A DNA stretch of 64,000 nucleotides from Variovorax sp. OK212. Lineage in GTDB: Bacteria > Pseudomonadota > Gammaproteobacteria > Burkholderiales > Burkholderiaceae_C. Positions within the stretch are counted from its first letter, which is position 1, and the number at the start of each line of letters is the position of its first letter. The notes beneath the pieces were generated by a model. It was not told the DNA's origin. It did not search any database and saw only the letters and a program-made list of their open reading frames with translations. Positions 45,353-54,109 of the stretch are shown here, piece by piece. The DNA lies in contig NZ_FOLP01000002.1 in NCBI RefSeq assembly GCF_900112425.1, positions 682,001 through 746,000 of the forward strand, given 5' to 3'. Position numbers and translations under genes: made by a program.

Positions 45353-46576
45353 TTACGACAGGTGATTCTTTAGTGGTATTGACGCATCCGCCACCGCCGC
45401 CGCATCGGGGTTGCGGCCTGCCTCGAGCAGCTTGCGGCTCATCATGTGATCGACCGGCGCGTTCACCGACTCCACGCACACGAGCTGTCCGTCGACGTAG
45501 TGGAACAGCGAGAACGCCTCGGGCTTGGGCCCCGCGCGGCGCACGCTGGCGAGGCCCGGCGTGCCCTCGGCCGGCATCAGGCCGGCCATCTGCAGCCGCA
45601 TGCTGCCCTGGTCGGACCAGAACCACGCCACCGCGTCGTGGTCGCGCGCGGTGCCCGTCAGCGTGGCCACGGCCGTGCGGGCCTGGTCGTTGGCGTTCTG
45701 CACCGACTCGAGCCGCAGCGCGCGACCCGCGCGGCGGTCGGGGAAGCGCGTGCAGTCGCCCACCGCGAGCACGTCGGCCGCGCTGGTCTGCATCCGAGCG
45801 TCGACCACGATGCCGTCGGCGCACTCGATGCCGGCCGCTTGCGCGAGCGCGGTCTCGGGCACTGCGCCGATGCCCAGCAGCAGCAGGTCGACCGGTTGCT
45901 TCACGCCGTCGACCTGCACCGACACCAGCCGGTCGCCTTCCACCTCGAACGCGCCGGTCTGCGCGCCCAGCACGATGTCGATGCCGGCCGCGCGGTGCGT
46001 GGCGAGCACGTGCGCCGACAGCTCGGGCGACACGGCGCGGCCCAGCAGGCGCGGCGCGCTCTCGATCACCTGCACCGACTTGCCGAGCGCCTTGGCGGTG
46101 GCCGCCACTTCGAGCCCGATGAAGCCGCCGCCGAGCACCGTGACCTGTTCGGCCGCGGCCAGCCGCGTGCGCAGGCGGTGCGCCTCGTCGGCCGCACGAA
46201 GGCTGGCGACGTTCTCCAGGCCGGCCTTCAGCTCGGGCATCTGGCGTGCGCGCGTGCCGGTGGCCAGCACCAGCTGTTGCCACGGCAGCACCGCGCCGGA
46301 GCGCAGCGTGACGGTGTGCGCCGCGCGGTCGATGGCCACGGCGGCGTCGCCCAAGTGCAGCGTGATGGCCGCTTCGCGGTACCAGTCGGCGGCCTTGTGC
46401 GGCTGCGTGGTTTCCTCGGCGCTCTTCAGGAAGGCCTTGGACAGCGGCGGGCGGTGGTAGGGCTCGCAGGCCTCCTCGCAGACCAGGTGCACGCGCGCGC
46501 CCTGCCCGGCTTCAGCAAGGCCGGCGCAGAGCTGGGCCGCGGCGTGGCCGCCGCCGATGATGACGATGGAATTCAT
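45353..46576 (-). CDS. FAD-dependent ferredoxin-reductase-like oxidoreductase
   Basis: 407 aa with the FAD-binding IVIIGGGHAAAQLCAGL (4-20), YHRPPLSKAFL (about 40-50), the NAD-binding VTVLGGGFIGLEVAA (about 145-159) and ADVLAVGDCTRFPDRR (about 270-285). It ends in a Reductase_C-type domain. Such enzymes pass electrons from NAD(P)H to a ferredoxin or globin. The truncated haemoglobin gene lies 46 bp upstream in the same orientation, so it may re-reduce that globin. The electron acceptor is inferred from context only. Confidence 0.9.
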   Translation of the reverse strand: MNSIVIIGGGHAAAQLCAGLAEAGQGARVHLVCEEACEPYHRPPLSKAFLKSAEETTQPHKAADWYREAAITLHLGDAAVAIDRAAHTVTLRSGAVLPWQQLVLATGTRARQMPELKAGLENVASLRAADEAHRLRTRLAAAEQVTVLGGGFIGLEVAATAKALGKSVQVIESAPRLLGRAVSPELSAHVLATHRAAGIDIVLGAQTGAFEVEGDRLVSVQVDGVKQPVDLLLLGIGAVPETALAQAAGIECADGIVVDARMQTSAADVLAVGDCTRFPDRRAGRALRLESVQNANDQARTAVATLTGTARDHDAVAWFWSDQGSMRLQMAGLMPAEGTPGLASVRRAGPKPEAFSLFHYVDGQLVCVESVNAPVDHMMSRKLLEAGRNPDAAAVADASIPLKNHLS

Positions 46577-46622
46577 GATGAGAGAAGCGTCTTTCGAAAT
46601 CGTTGTGGAGTCGGTCGGTCGA

Positions 46623-47042
46623 TCACTCGCCGCGGTTGCGCATCCAGTCGGCGGTCTTGAAGAAGGAGTCGCGCAGGCGCGCGCGCAGGTCGTCCGGCAC
46701 GCCGGTCTCGCCCATGGCCTGGTCCATGCAGGCCAGCCACTGGTCGCGTTCCTTGATGCCGATGCTGTGGCCGCCGATGCTCTGCGGCAGGTGGCGTTCG
46801 CGCAGCATCGGATGGCCGAAGCGGTCGGTGTAGTGCTGCGGGCCGCCGAGCCAGCCGCACAGGAACCATAACAGGCGCTGGCGCGCGTTGTCGAGGCTGC
46901 TGCCGTGCACGGCGCGCAGTTGCGCATAGGCCGGCTCGAGTTCCATCAGGTCGTAGAAGCGCGCGACCAGCGCCTCTACCCTGGGTTCGCCGCCGATCCA
47001 GTCGAACGGCGTGCCGGCGGGCGGCTTTTCTTGAATCTGCAT
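46623..47042 (-). CDS. Group II truncated haemoglobin
   Basis: 139 aa of the 2-on-2 globin fold: FDWIGGEPRVEALVARFYDL at the N-terminus, a LLWFLCGWLGGPQHY helix, and HPMLRERHLPQSIG with the proximal His of group II globins, then RDQWLACMDQAM (the Trp G8 region). Such globins handle oxygen or nitric oxide. It is followed by a FAD reductase gene and preceded by fabV 26 bp upstream, all on the minus strand. The three may form one transcript. Confidence 0.93.
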   Translation of the reverse strand: MQIQEKPPAGTPFDWIGGEPRVEALVARFYDLMELEPAYAQLRAVHGSSLDNARQRLLWFLCGWLGGPQHYTDRFGHPMLRERHLPQSIGGHSIGIKERDQWLACMDQAMGETGVPDDLRARLRDSFFKTADWMRNRGE

Positions 47043-47067
47043 GGCAGGAGTATCGATGCGGGTTGGC

Positions 47068-48264
47068 TCAGACCTGCACGAGGCCGGGAATGCCCACGTC
47101 GGGGTTCACGTCGGCCTCGTAGTTCACGCCCTCCACCGCGAAGCCGAACAGGCGCAGGAACTCGGTCTTGTAGCCGGCGAAATCGGTGAGCTCGTAGAGG
47201 TTGTCGTTGCTCACCTGCGGCCAGAGCTCCTGCACGCGCGACTGCACCGGCGCGGCCAGTTCCTTGTAGTCCGCGCGCAGGCGGCCTTCGCCGTCGATGT
47301 GCGGCGCGGCGCCGTAGAGGCTGTCGGCATAGAGCCCGTGCACCTGCTCGATGCAGCCTTCGTGCGTGCCCTGCGCCTTCATCACCTTGAACAGCAGCGA
47401 CAGGTACAGCGGCATCATCGGAATCGCCGAGCTCGCCTGCGTGACCACCGCCTTCAGCACCGACACGCGCGCGTCGCCGCCCGTGGCCGCCAGCTGCGCG
47501 CGAATGCCCAGCACCTTGTGGTCGAGGTCCTTCTTCGCGGCGCCGATGGAGCCGTTCCAGTAGATGTCGTGCGTGATCTGCTCGCCCAGGTAGGTGAAGG
47601 CCGTGGTCTTCGCGCCGTCGGCCAGCACGCCGGCCTGCTGCAGCGCGTCGATCCACATCTGCCAGTCTTCACCGCCCATCACGGCCACGGTGTTGTCGAT
47701 CTCTTCCTGCGTGGCGGCTTCGAGCACCGTCTCCTTCACGGTCTCGTTGTCGGTGTCGAGGCCGCGCAGGTTCACCGGCTTGCCGATGGGCTTGAGCACC
47801 GAGTTGAAGACCTGCCCCGTCTTCGGGTGCGTGCGGCGCGGCGCGGCCAGGCTGTAGACCACCAGGTCGACCTGGCCGAGGTCGGCGCGGATGGTGTCGA
47901 TCACCTGCTGCTTCACCGCGTCGGAAAAGCCGTCGCCATTGATGCTCTTCGCATAGCGGCCGTCGGCGGCCGCGGCGCGGTGGAAGGCGGCGGTGTTGTA
48001 CCAGCCGGGCGAGGCGGGCCGGGTCTCGCTGCCGGCGCGCTCGAAGAACACGCCCAGCGTGTCGGCGCCGCAGCCGAACGTGGCGGTGATGCGCGCGGCC
48101 AGGCCGTAGCCGGTCGATGCGCCGATCACCAGCACCTTCTTCGGGCCGCCGGCGATGGGCGCCTGCGCCTTCACATAGGCGATCTGCTGGTTGACGTTGG
48201 CTTCGCAGCCGGTGGGATGGGTCGTGACGCAGATGAAGCCGCGCACGCGGGGTTTGATGATCAT
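47068..48264 (-). CDS. fabV: Trans-2-enoyl-ACP/CoA reductase FabV
   Basis: 398 aa, full length. The N-terminus [20 protein letters not shown], the NADH-binding [16 protein letters not shown] (about 45-60), the FabV active-site region ([20 protein letters not shown], about 225-244; a Tyr-x8-Lys pair) and [15 protein letters not shown] near the end are diagnostic. FabV reduces enoyl-ACP in fatty acid synthesis and is naturally insensitive to triclosan. If it is the only enoyl reductase, the organism would be intrinsically triclosan resistant. Confidence 0.96.
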   Translation of the reverse strand: MIIKPRVRGFICVTTHPTGCEANVNQQIAYVKAQAPIAGGPKKVLVIGASTGYGLAARITATFGCGADTLGVFFERAGSETRPASPGWYNTAAFHRAAAADGRYAKSINGDGFSDAVKQQVIDTIRADLGQVDLVVYSLAAPRRTHPKTGQVFNSVLKPIGKPVNLRGLDTDNETVKETVLEAATQEEIDNTVAVMGGEDWQMWIDALQQAGVLADGAKTTAFTYLGEQITHDIYWNGSIGAAKKDLDHKVLGIRAQLAATGGDARVSVLKAVVTQASSAIPMMPLYLSLLFKVMKAQGTHEGCIEQVHGLYADSLYGAAPHIDGEGRLRADYKELAAPVQSRVQELWPQVSNDNLYELTDFAGYKTEFLRLFGFAVEGVNYEADVNPDVGIPGLVQV

Positions 48265-48366
48265 GGGGGGTCTCGCTGGATGAGGCGCGCAACGGAAGCC
48301 GAAGCCGCGGGGGAACGGCCGGAGCGCGTTTTTGCGCCGCGAATTTAACTCAGGGCCCGATGCCCA

Positions 48367-48738
48367 TCATCGGGGGGGCTCCCCGAAGTCACCGGCCACC
48401 CATCCATGGAAACCCATGCAAAGGCCATCGCCGCCGGGTGCCAACTCGATGGTGTCGGCCGTGTCGGCTGCATCGGCACGCTGGACTTCGGCACGCAGCA
48501 CGTAGCGGATGTCGTCGCTGTCGGCCACGCCGTCCAGCAGCATCAGCACGCCGTAGATCGCGTCCAGCGCCGCCTGGCGCGCGGTCTCGCGGCACTCGGG
48601 CGTCGCGGACGCGGGAATGCGCGCGAAGGCGCGGTCGCGCGCGGCCTGCATCAGGTGATGGCCGAAGGTGTTGGCCGCGTCGATCCAGCGGCCATCGGGA
48701 TCGGTGCGCCAGGATTCGGGCGGCGGAGGTGGGGTCAT
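48367..48738 (-). CDS. Small conserved-looking hypothetical protein
   Basis: 123 aa starting at ATG 48738 (a larger open frame upstream has no support). Pro-rich N-terminus, then helices (RWIDAANTFGHHLMQAARDR and ECRETARQAALDAIYGVLML) and an acidic C-terminal part with DDIRYVLRAEVQ. No known domain recognised. It is divergent from the ABC transporter operon and 103 bp upstream of fabV, but a small CCCGAT/ATCGGG hairpin lies between them. Confidence 0.6.
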   Translation of the reverse strand: MTPPPPPESWRTDPDGRWIDAANTFGHHLMQAARDRAFARIPASATPECRETARQAALDAIYGVLMLLDGVADSDDIRYVLRAEVQRADAADTADTIELAPGGDGLCMGFHGWVAGDFGEPPR

Positions 48739-48885
48739 CGGTGTTCCATGAAGCTGTCGTCGCCTGTATCTTGACCGCGGCGCGGCCTCATAGCCACGCA
48801 CACATGTCGATATATGAATTGACCATTTAATGATCTGAAGTTTTATTGATATGGTCTCGCCCTGCTTTCCATGAAGGAGAAGAAC

Positions 48886-49713
48886 ATGCGCCTGAACCTC
48901 ATCGCCGCGGCCCTCGCCGCTTCCACCCTGCTGCTCGGCACGGCCGCCCACGCGGACCAGCTGGCCGACATCAAGAAGAAGGGCGAGCTGGTCGTCGGCG
49001 TGCTCGGCACCGACGAACCCGCGACCTTCGTCGATCCGAAGACGCGCCAGATCGTCGGCTACGAAGTGGACCTGGTGAACGCCATCGCCAAAAAGATCGG
49101 CGTGAAGCCGGTGCTCAAGCAGATCGCGGTGGCCGCGCGCATTCCCGAGCTGCAGCAGGGCCACGTGGACCTGGTGGCCGCGGGCCTCACGCACAACAAG
49201 GAGCGCGAGGCGCAGATCGACTTCTCGCTCACCACCTTCGTGACTGGCCAGAAGGCCATCGTGAAGAAGGACAGCGGCATCTCCGAGGTGCCGCAGCTCG
49301 CGGGCAAGAAGGTGCTGACGATTCGCGGCGGTACGCAGGAGCCCAACATCCGCAAGGCCGTGCCCAACGTCGAGGTCGTGACCTTCGACACGAGCCAGCA
49401 GGCCTTCCAGGCGCTGCAGCAGGGCAAGGGCGTGGGCTACGTGGACGACGAGGCCGCGCTGCTGCGCAGCTACGCCAAGCTGGGCCCGCAGAAGGCGCAG
49501 TACGTGGTGCTCAAGCAGAACCTGAGCACCGAGGCGCTGGCCATCGGCATCAAGAAGGGCGAGAGCGGCCTGAAGGCGGTGGTGGACGACACGCTGCGCG
49601 AACTCGAGAAGTCGGGCGAGGCGCAGAAGATCTTCGTGAAGTGGTACGGCCCGACGACGGCCTCGGGCTTCGAGACGCGCGACTTCAAGCTGGACAGCGA
49701 CAAGATCGACTGA
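48886..49713 (+). CDS. Polar amino-acid ABC transporter, periplasmic binding protein
   Basis: 275 aa. The ATG at 48886 follows a strong GAAGGAGA site; an ATG five codons earlier lacks one. Signal peptide to AHA (about residue 23), then a family 3 solute-binding fold: ADIKKKGELVVGVLGTDEPA, VGYEVDLVNAIAKKIG, FSLTTFVTGQKAIVKKDSGI. It captures an amino acid and delivers it to the permeases encoded downstream. The ligand could be glutamate/aspartate or another polar amino acid; this is not readable by eye. Confidence 0.93.
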   Translation: MRLNLIAAALAASTLLLGTAAHADQLADIKKKGELVVGVLGTDEPATFVDPKTRQIVGYEVDLVNAIAKKIGVKPVLKQIAVAARIPELQQGHVDLVAAGLTHNKEREAQIDFSLTTFVTGQKAIVKKDSGISEVPQLAGKKVLTIRGGTQEPNIRKAVPNVEVVTFDTSQQAFQALQQGKGVGYVDDEAALLRSYAKLGPQKAQYVVLKQNLSTEALAIGIKKGESGLKAVVDDTLRELEKSGEAQKIFVKWYGPTTASGFETRDFKLDSDKID

Positions 49714-49731
49714 GCCTCCGGTTCTGACTTT

Positions 49732-49849
49732 CTCCTTCCCCCTCTGGGGGAAGGCCGGGATGGGGGCAAGCGGCCTCTGAACACGCCGCGGCGCTTCGAC
49801 CGTCGCCGTGCCCCCCCCCCCACCCTCCCCCAGCGGGGGAGGGAGCAAG
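49732..49849. repeat. Palindromic intergenic repeat, copy 2
   Basis: Same architecture as 42981-43113: CTTCCCCC-tc-TGGGGGAAG left hairpin, GCCGGGATGGGGGC block, a middle part, and CCCTCCCCC-agc-GGGGGAGGG right hairpin. It lies inside the ABC operon, between the binding protein and the first permease gene. Confidence 0.8.
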
Positions 49850-49880
49850 TTCACCCGCGGCAGTGATACTGTCGCCCCCC

Positions 49881-50576
49881 ATGCCCCTGTTCGACTATTC
49901 CTTGCTGCTCACCGGCAAGTACCACGACATGCTGGTCGCGGGCCTGCTGCTGTCGCTGCAGCTGCTCGTGGCCGCGCTGGTGCTCGCGCTGCCCATCGCG
50001 CTGGTGGTGGCCATGCTGCGGCTGTCGCCCATCGCACCGCTGCGCTGGCTGGGTTTTGCGTACGTGGAATCCATCCGCAACATCCCGCTGCTCGCGCACA
50101 TGCTGTTCTGGTACTTCGGTGCGCCGGAGCTGCTGCCCGAAGGCATCAAGCAGTGGCTCTACGCGGGGCACATCGAGGCCTACAGCGCCATCATCGCGCT
50201 GGCGCTGTACACGGCGGCCTTCATGGCCGAAGACATCCGCAGCGGCATCCGCGCGATTCCCGCGGTGCAGTTCGAGGCCGGCCGCGCCATGGGCTTCAGC
50301 TACCTGGCCACCATGCGCCGCGTGGTGCTGCCGCAGGCGCTGCGCGTGACGGTGCCGCCGCTCATCTCGCAGACGCTGAGCCTGTGGAAGAACACCTCGA
50401 TCGCCACGGTGATCGGCGTGGCCGAGCTGATGTACCAGGCCGGCCAGGTCGAGAGCGCGACCTTCCGCAGCTTCGAGTCGTTCGCGTTCGCCAGCGCGGC
50501 GTACCTCACGGTGTCGCTCGCCATCACGGGAATGGCAACCTGGTACCACCACCGCTTTCCGGTGCGGACGATCTGA
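49881..50576 (+). CDS. Amino-acid ABC transporter permease 1
   Basis: 231 aa, HisM/GltJ-type inner-membrane permease with about five helices and the EAA loop ([20 protein letters not shown], about residues 132-151, then LPQALRV). It pairs with the next gene to form the channel. ATG 49881 was chosen; an in-frame GTG at 49863 gives six more residues and neither has a clear ribosome site. Confidence 0.92.
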   Translation: MPLFDYSLLLTGKYHDMLVAGLLLSLQLLVAALVLALPIALVVAMLRLSPIAPLRWLGFAYVESIRNIPLLAHMLFWYFGAPELLPEGIKQWLYAGHIEAYSAIIALALYTAAFMAEDIRSGIRAIPAVQFEAGRAMGFSYLATMRRVVLPQALRVTVPPLISQTLSLWKNTSIATVIGVAELMYQAGQVESATFRSFESFAFASAAYLTVSLAITGMATWYHHRFPVRTI

Positions 50577-50588
50577 GGACGCCGGGCG

Positions 50589-51320
50589 ATGCTGCAGATC
50601 ATCAACGACTACTGGGTCTACTTCCTCATCGGGCAGTACCCCAACGGCCCGCTCGGCGGGCTGGTGCTCACGCTGCTGCTGGCTTCCTGCGGGCTGGTGC
50701 TGGCGCTGCCGCTGGGCATCGTGCTCGGGCTGGCGCGCGTGAGCCCGTGGCGCTGGCTGCGCTGGCCGGTCACGGGCTTCGTGTTCGTGGTGCGCGGGCT
50801 GCCGCTCCTGATGGTGATCTTCTGGGCCTACTTCTTCCTGCCCAGCGTCACGGGCGTGAAGACCGACCAGTTCACCACCATGCTGATCGCGCTGGTGATC
50901 TTCGACGCCGCCTACCTGGCCGAGATCGTGCGCGCCGGCATCCAGGGCCTGCCGCGCGGGCAGATGGAAACCGCGCGCGCACTGGGCCTGGGCTACGGCC
51001 GCGCCATGCGCCTGGTGGTGCTGCCGCAGGCGCTGCGCAGCATGCTGCCTTCGCTGGTGAACCAGTTCGTCTCGACCATCAAGGAAACCTCGCTGGGCTA
51101 CATCATCGGGCTGGCCGAGGTGTCGTTCATCGCCACGCAGATCAACACGCAGGTGTTCACCAAGCCCGCGCAGATCTACCTGGTCCTGGGCGGCACGTAT
51201 TTCATTCTCTGCTTCGGCCTGTCGCGCTTCGCCTACTGGCTCGAACGCCGGCTCGCGCGCCGGGGCCTCTCCACCGCCGCCACCGCAGCCTCCTCAGCCA
51301 CCGCCAAGGTGTCCGCATGA
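50589..51320 (+). CDS. Amino-acid ABC transporter permease 2
   Basis: 243 aa, HisQ/GltK type, with the EAA loop [20 protein letters not shown] followed by [16 protein letters not shown] ribosome site lies 11 bases upstream. It begins 12 bp after permease 1, and its stop overlaps the ATG of the ATPase (ATGA). Confidence 0.94.
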   Translation: MLQIINDYWVYFLIGQYPNGPLGGLVLTLLLASCGLVLALPLGIVLGLARVSPWRWLRWPVTGFVFVVRGLPLLMVIFWAYFFLPSVTGVKTDQFTTMLIALVIFDAAYLAEIVRAGIQGLPRGQMETARALGLGYGRAMRLVVLPQALRSMLPSLVNQFVSTIKETSLGYIIGLAEVSFIATQINTQVFTKPAQIYLVLGGTYFILCFGLSRFAYWLERRLARRGLSTAATAASSATAKVSA

Positions 51321-52060
51321 TCGAACTCGAAAAAGTCAACAAGTGGTACGGCAACTACCACGCGCTGGTCGACATCAGCGAGACCATCCACAAGGGCGAG
51401 GTCGTCGTGGTGTGCGGGCCCTCGGGCTCGGGCAAGTCGACGCTGATCCGCACCTTCAACCGGCTGGAGCCGATCCAGTCGGGCCGCATCGTGGTGGACG
51501 GCCAGGACATCCATGCGCGCGGCCTCGACGTGAACGCCTTCCGCTCGCGCATCGGCTTCGTGTTCCAGCAGTTCAACCTGTTCCCGCACCTCACGGTGCT
51601 GCAGAACTGCACGATGGCGCCGATGCAGCTGCGCGGCCTGTCGCGCAAGGAAGCCGACGAGCGTGCCATGGCGCTGCTGCAGCGCGTGGGCCTGGCCAGC
51701 AAGGCCGACGCGTGGCCGAGCGAACTCTCCGGCGGCCAGCAGCAGCGCGTGGCGATTGCGCGCGCGCTGGCCATGCAGCCGCCGCTGATGCTGTTCGACG
51801 AGCCCACCAGCGCGCTCGACCCCGAGATGGTCGGCGAGGTGCTGCTGGTGATGCGCGACCTCACGCGCGACGGCATGACCATGGTCTGCGTGACGCACGA
51901 GATGGGCTTTGCGCGCGAAGTGGCCGACCGCGTGCTCTTCATGGACGAGGGCAAGGTGCTGGAGCGCGCCACGCCCGACGACTTCTTCAACCGCCCGCAG
52001 CATCCGCGCGCGCAGCAGTTCCTGTCCGACATCCGATCGCCTTTCGCACGAGACGCATGA
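51317..52060 (+). CDS. Amino-acid ABC transporter ATPase (GlnQ/GltL type)
   Basis: 247 aa with Walker [10 protein letters not shown] (about 34-42), Q-loop [14 protein letters not shown], signature [16 protein letters not shown] (about 137-152), Walker [19 protein letters not shown] and H-loop VTHEMGF. It energises uptake. Overlaps of 4 bp with both neighbours indicate tight coupling with the permease and the downstream oxygenase. Confidence 0.96.
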   Translation: MIELEKVNKWYGNYHALVDISETIHKGEVVVVCGPSGSGKSTLIRTFNRLEPIQSGRIVVDGQDIHARGLDVNAFRSRIGFVFQQFNLFPHLTVLQNCTMAPMQLRGLSRKEADERAMALLQRVGLASKADAWPSELSGGQQQRVAIARALAMQPPLMLFDEPTSALDPEMVGEVLLVMRDLTRDGMTMVCVTHEMGFAREVADRVLFMDEGKVLERATPDDFFNRPQHPRAQQFLSDIRSPFARDA

Positions 52061-53058
52061 CCGATTCATCCCTTCCCCTGATCGACGTGGCCCCGCTGGT
52101 GGCGGGCACGGCCGGACGCGACGCCGTGGCGGCGCAGATCGGCGCGGCCTGCCGCGCGCACGGCTTCTTCTATGTGACGGGCCACGGCGTGGACCCGGCG
52201 CTGGTACAGCGGCTCGAAGTCCTGAGCCACCGTTTCTTCGAACTGCCCGAGGACACCAAGATGCAGTGGCGCATGGCCCTGGGCGGGCGCGCATGGCGCG
52301 GCTACTTTCCGCTGGGCGGCGAGCTGACCTCGGGCCGGCCCGACTGGAAGGAAGGCCTCTACCTCGGCACCGAGCTGCCCGCCACGCACCCGCGGGTGCA
52401 GGCGAAGACGCCGGTGCACGGGCCGAACCTGTTCCCGGACGTGCCGGACTTCCGCGAGACCATCCTGGCGTACATGGGCGCGGTCACGCAGCTGGGCCAC
52501 CGGCTGATGGAAGGCATTGCGCTGAGCCTGGGCCTGAGCGCGGACTACTTCGCGCAGCGCTACACGGCCGACCCGCTGATCCTGTTCCGACTGTTCAACT
52601 ACCCGACCCAGGCCGTGCCCGAAGGGCTCGACGTGCAATGGGGCGTGGGCGAGCACACCGACTACGGGCTGCTGACCCTCCTGCACCAGGACCACATCGG
52701 CGGCCTCGCGGTGCACACGCCGGACGGCTGGATCGACGCGCCGCCGGTGGCGGGGTCGTTCGTCTGCAACATCGGCGACATGCTCGACCGCATGACCGGC
52801 GGCCTCTACAAGTCGACGCCGCACCGCGTGAAGCGCAACACTTCGGGGCACGACCGGCTGTCGTTTCCGCTGTTCTTCGATCCGAACTTCGAGGCGCGCG
52901 TGCAGCGCATCGAGGGGCTGGCGGGCGCCGAGGCGCGCGACGACAGCGCCGAGCGCTGGGACCGCGCCAACGTGCACGCCTTCAGCGGCCGTTACGGCGA
53001 CTACCTGCTGGCGAAGGTGTCGAAGGTGTTTCCGCAGCTGCGCGACGAAGTGCTCTGA
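52057..53058 (+). CDS. 2-oxoglutarate/Fe(II)-dependent oxygenase (isopenicillin-N-synthase family)
   Basis: 333 aa of the plant-like DIOX_N plus 2OG-Fe(II) fold: LPLIDVAPL at the start, [13 protein letters not shown] (about 34-46), the iron ligands in [15 protein letters not shown] (HxD, about 196-210) and in STPHRVKR (His, about 250-257), and the 2-oxoglutarate-binding [10 protein letters not shown] (RxS). It is the last gene of the ABC operon with a 4-bp overlap, so its substrate may be the imported amino acid or a derivative. It is not expected to make penicillin; the family is broad. Its 3' end overlaps the convergent small gene by 58 bp. Confidence 0.93.
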   Translation: MTDSSLPLIDVAPLVAGTAGRDAVAAQIGAACRAHGFFYVTGHGVDPALVQRLEVLSHRFFELPEDTKMQWRMALGGRAWRGYFPLGGELTSGRPDWKEGLYLGTELPATHPRVQAKTPVHGPNLFPDVPDFRETILAYMGAVTQLGHRLMEGIALSLGLSADYFAQRYTADPLILFRLFNYPTQAVPEGLDVQWGVGEHTDYGLLTLLHQDHIGGLAVHTPDGWIDAPPVAGSFVCNIGDMLDRMTGGLYKSTPHRVKRNTSGHDRLSFPLFFDPNFEARVQRIEGLAGAEARDDSAERWDRANVHAFSGRYGDYLLAKVSKVFPQLRDEVL

Positions 53059-53354
53059 GCGGCGGGGTTAGGCAAAGGCAAAGGCGTCGGCGAAGGGGAA
53101 GGCTCGTCGAGAAAGGCGTCTTCCCAGCGCTCGATGTGCGCATCGGGGTCGGAGATGGGCACGAGCTTGTCACTGCGGCAATAGAAGGTCCAGCCCTCGA
53201 ACAGCACGTCGTAGTACGTGCCGCTCAGGTAGCGCTCGCTCGGCGCTTCGTAGGGCGCGGAGACCACCTCGACGATCCGCCCCACCGCACGCGCCGTGAA
53301 GGGCGACGCCTGGCAGCTGTCGACCACATGGCAGAGCGTGCCGATCTTGATCAC
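53001..53354 (-). CDS. Small hypothetical protein, 117 aa (GTG start)
   Basis: The frame starts with GTG at 53354, 8 bp after the HAD gene stop, and encodes 117 residues: [34 protein letters not shown] and a C-terminal Ser/Pro-rich tail. The compact beta-rich N-terminus looks like a small SH3-like barrel, but I do not recognise a family. The last 58 bp overlap the oxygenase gene on the other strand, so the true end may be functional only up to DAFLDEP. Confidence 0.55.
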   Translation of the reverse strand: MIKIGTLCHVVDSCQASPFTARAVGRIVEVVSAPYEAPSERYLSGTYYDVLFEGWTFYCRSDKLVPISDPDAHIERWEDAFLDEPSPSPTPLPLPNPAAQSTSSRSCGNTFDTFASR

Positions 53355-53362
53355 ACGAGCTT

Positions 53363-54039
53363 CTACACCGCTGCAGCCGTGGGAAACCAGCGCGGCAGGT
53401 GCGGCACCGCCTCGTGCAGCGACCCGAGCACATGGAACGCACGTTCGACGATCGACGCGGGCGGGTGCTTCAGGTCGGGCACCACCACCACCCGCATGCC
53501 CGCGGCCAGCGCGGCCTTGGCGCCGTTCTCGCTGTCTTCGAAGGCGATGCAGTCCGCCGGGTCCACGCCCAGCCGCTCGGCCGCGAGCAGGTAGAGCGCC
53601 GGGTCGGGCTTGGCGCGCGCCACCTCGTCGCCGCCGGCAAAGGCCGAGAAATGGTGCAGCAGGTCGAGGCTGCCGAGGCAGGCCTTGATCTGCCTGCTGG
53701 TCGACGACGAGGCCACGGCGCAACGCGTGCCGCGCGCGCGCAACGCCGCCAGGAACTCGGCCGCGCCGGGCTTGATGGGAAAAAGCGGCATGCCGTCGGC
53801 GCGCTCGAGCTGCAGCTGCCTGCGCACGTGGCCCACGGCATGGTCGTAGGCCTCGGCCCCGCCCAGCAGCGAGGCCAGGATGAGCTGCGACTCCACGGTG
53901 GCCAGCCCGACCACCTGCATGTACTGGCTGTGCGAAAGCTCGATGTCGAGCGTGCGGCGGCTTCGATCCAGGCGGCCATGATGGGCCGTTCCGAGTCGAT
54001 CAGCAGCCCGTCCATGTCGAAGATGGCGGCGGCAAACAT
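53363..54039 (-). pseudogene. HAD-superfamily phosphatase (HAD-IA), frameshifted
   Basis: The frame from ATG 54039 begins with the HAD motif I FDMDGLLIDSERPIMAAWIE, then shifts near 53950-53963 in a GCCGCCGC run. The correct continuation is read in another frame: TLDIELSHSQYMQVVGLATV, motif II region CAVASSSTS, motif III RAKPDPALYLLAAERLG and motif IV FEDSENGAKAALAAG. One missing base restores a normal HAD hydrolase of about 225 aa of the beta-phosphoglucomutase/phosphoglycolate-phosphatase type. It could be a recent inactivation or a sequencing error, since the rest is intact. Confidence 0.8.
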
Positions 54040-54055
54040 CCGAGCATCCTAATGA

Positions 54056-54079
54056 AAAAGGGGCCGACAGGCCCCTTTT
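54056..54079. terminator. Bidirectional-looking terminator downstream of the MFS gene
   Basis: Perfect 10-bp stem AAAAGGGGCC (54056-54065) and GGCCCCTTTT (54070-54079) with a GACA loop. On the minus strand it ends the MFS transporter transcript (stop at 54110). Confidence 0.85.
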
Positions 54080-54109
54080 GAAAGAAACGGCAGCAGTTGT
54101 TGCCGGTTG

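Noticed and set aside
43119..46283. 1054-aa frame covering cpdB and upstream DNA
   Set aside because: The first 339 codons are antisense-free shadow of the FAD reductase in another frame; the real gene starts at 45266 with a ribosome site and signal peptide.
52057..53058. Isopenicillin N synthase, i.e. beta-lactam biosynthesis
   Set aside because: Only the broad fold family is supported; no ACV synthetase or other beta-lactam genes are nearby, and the context is amino-acid uptake.
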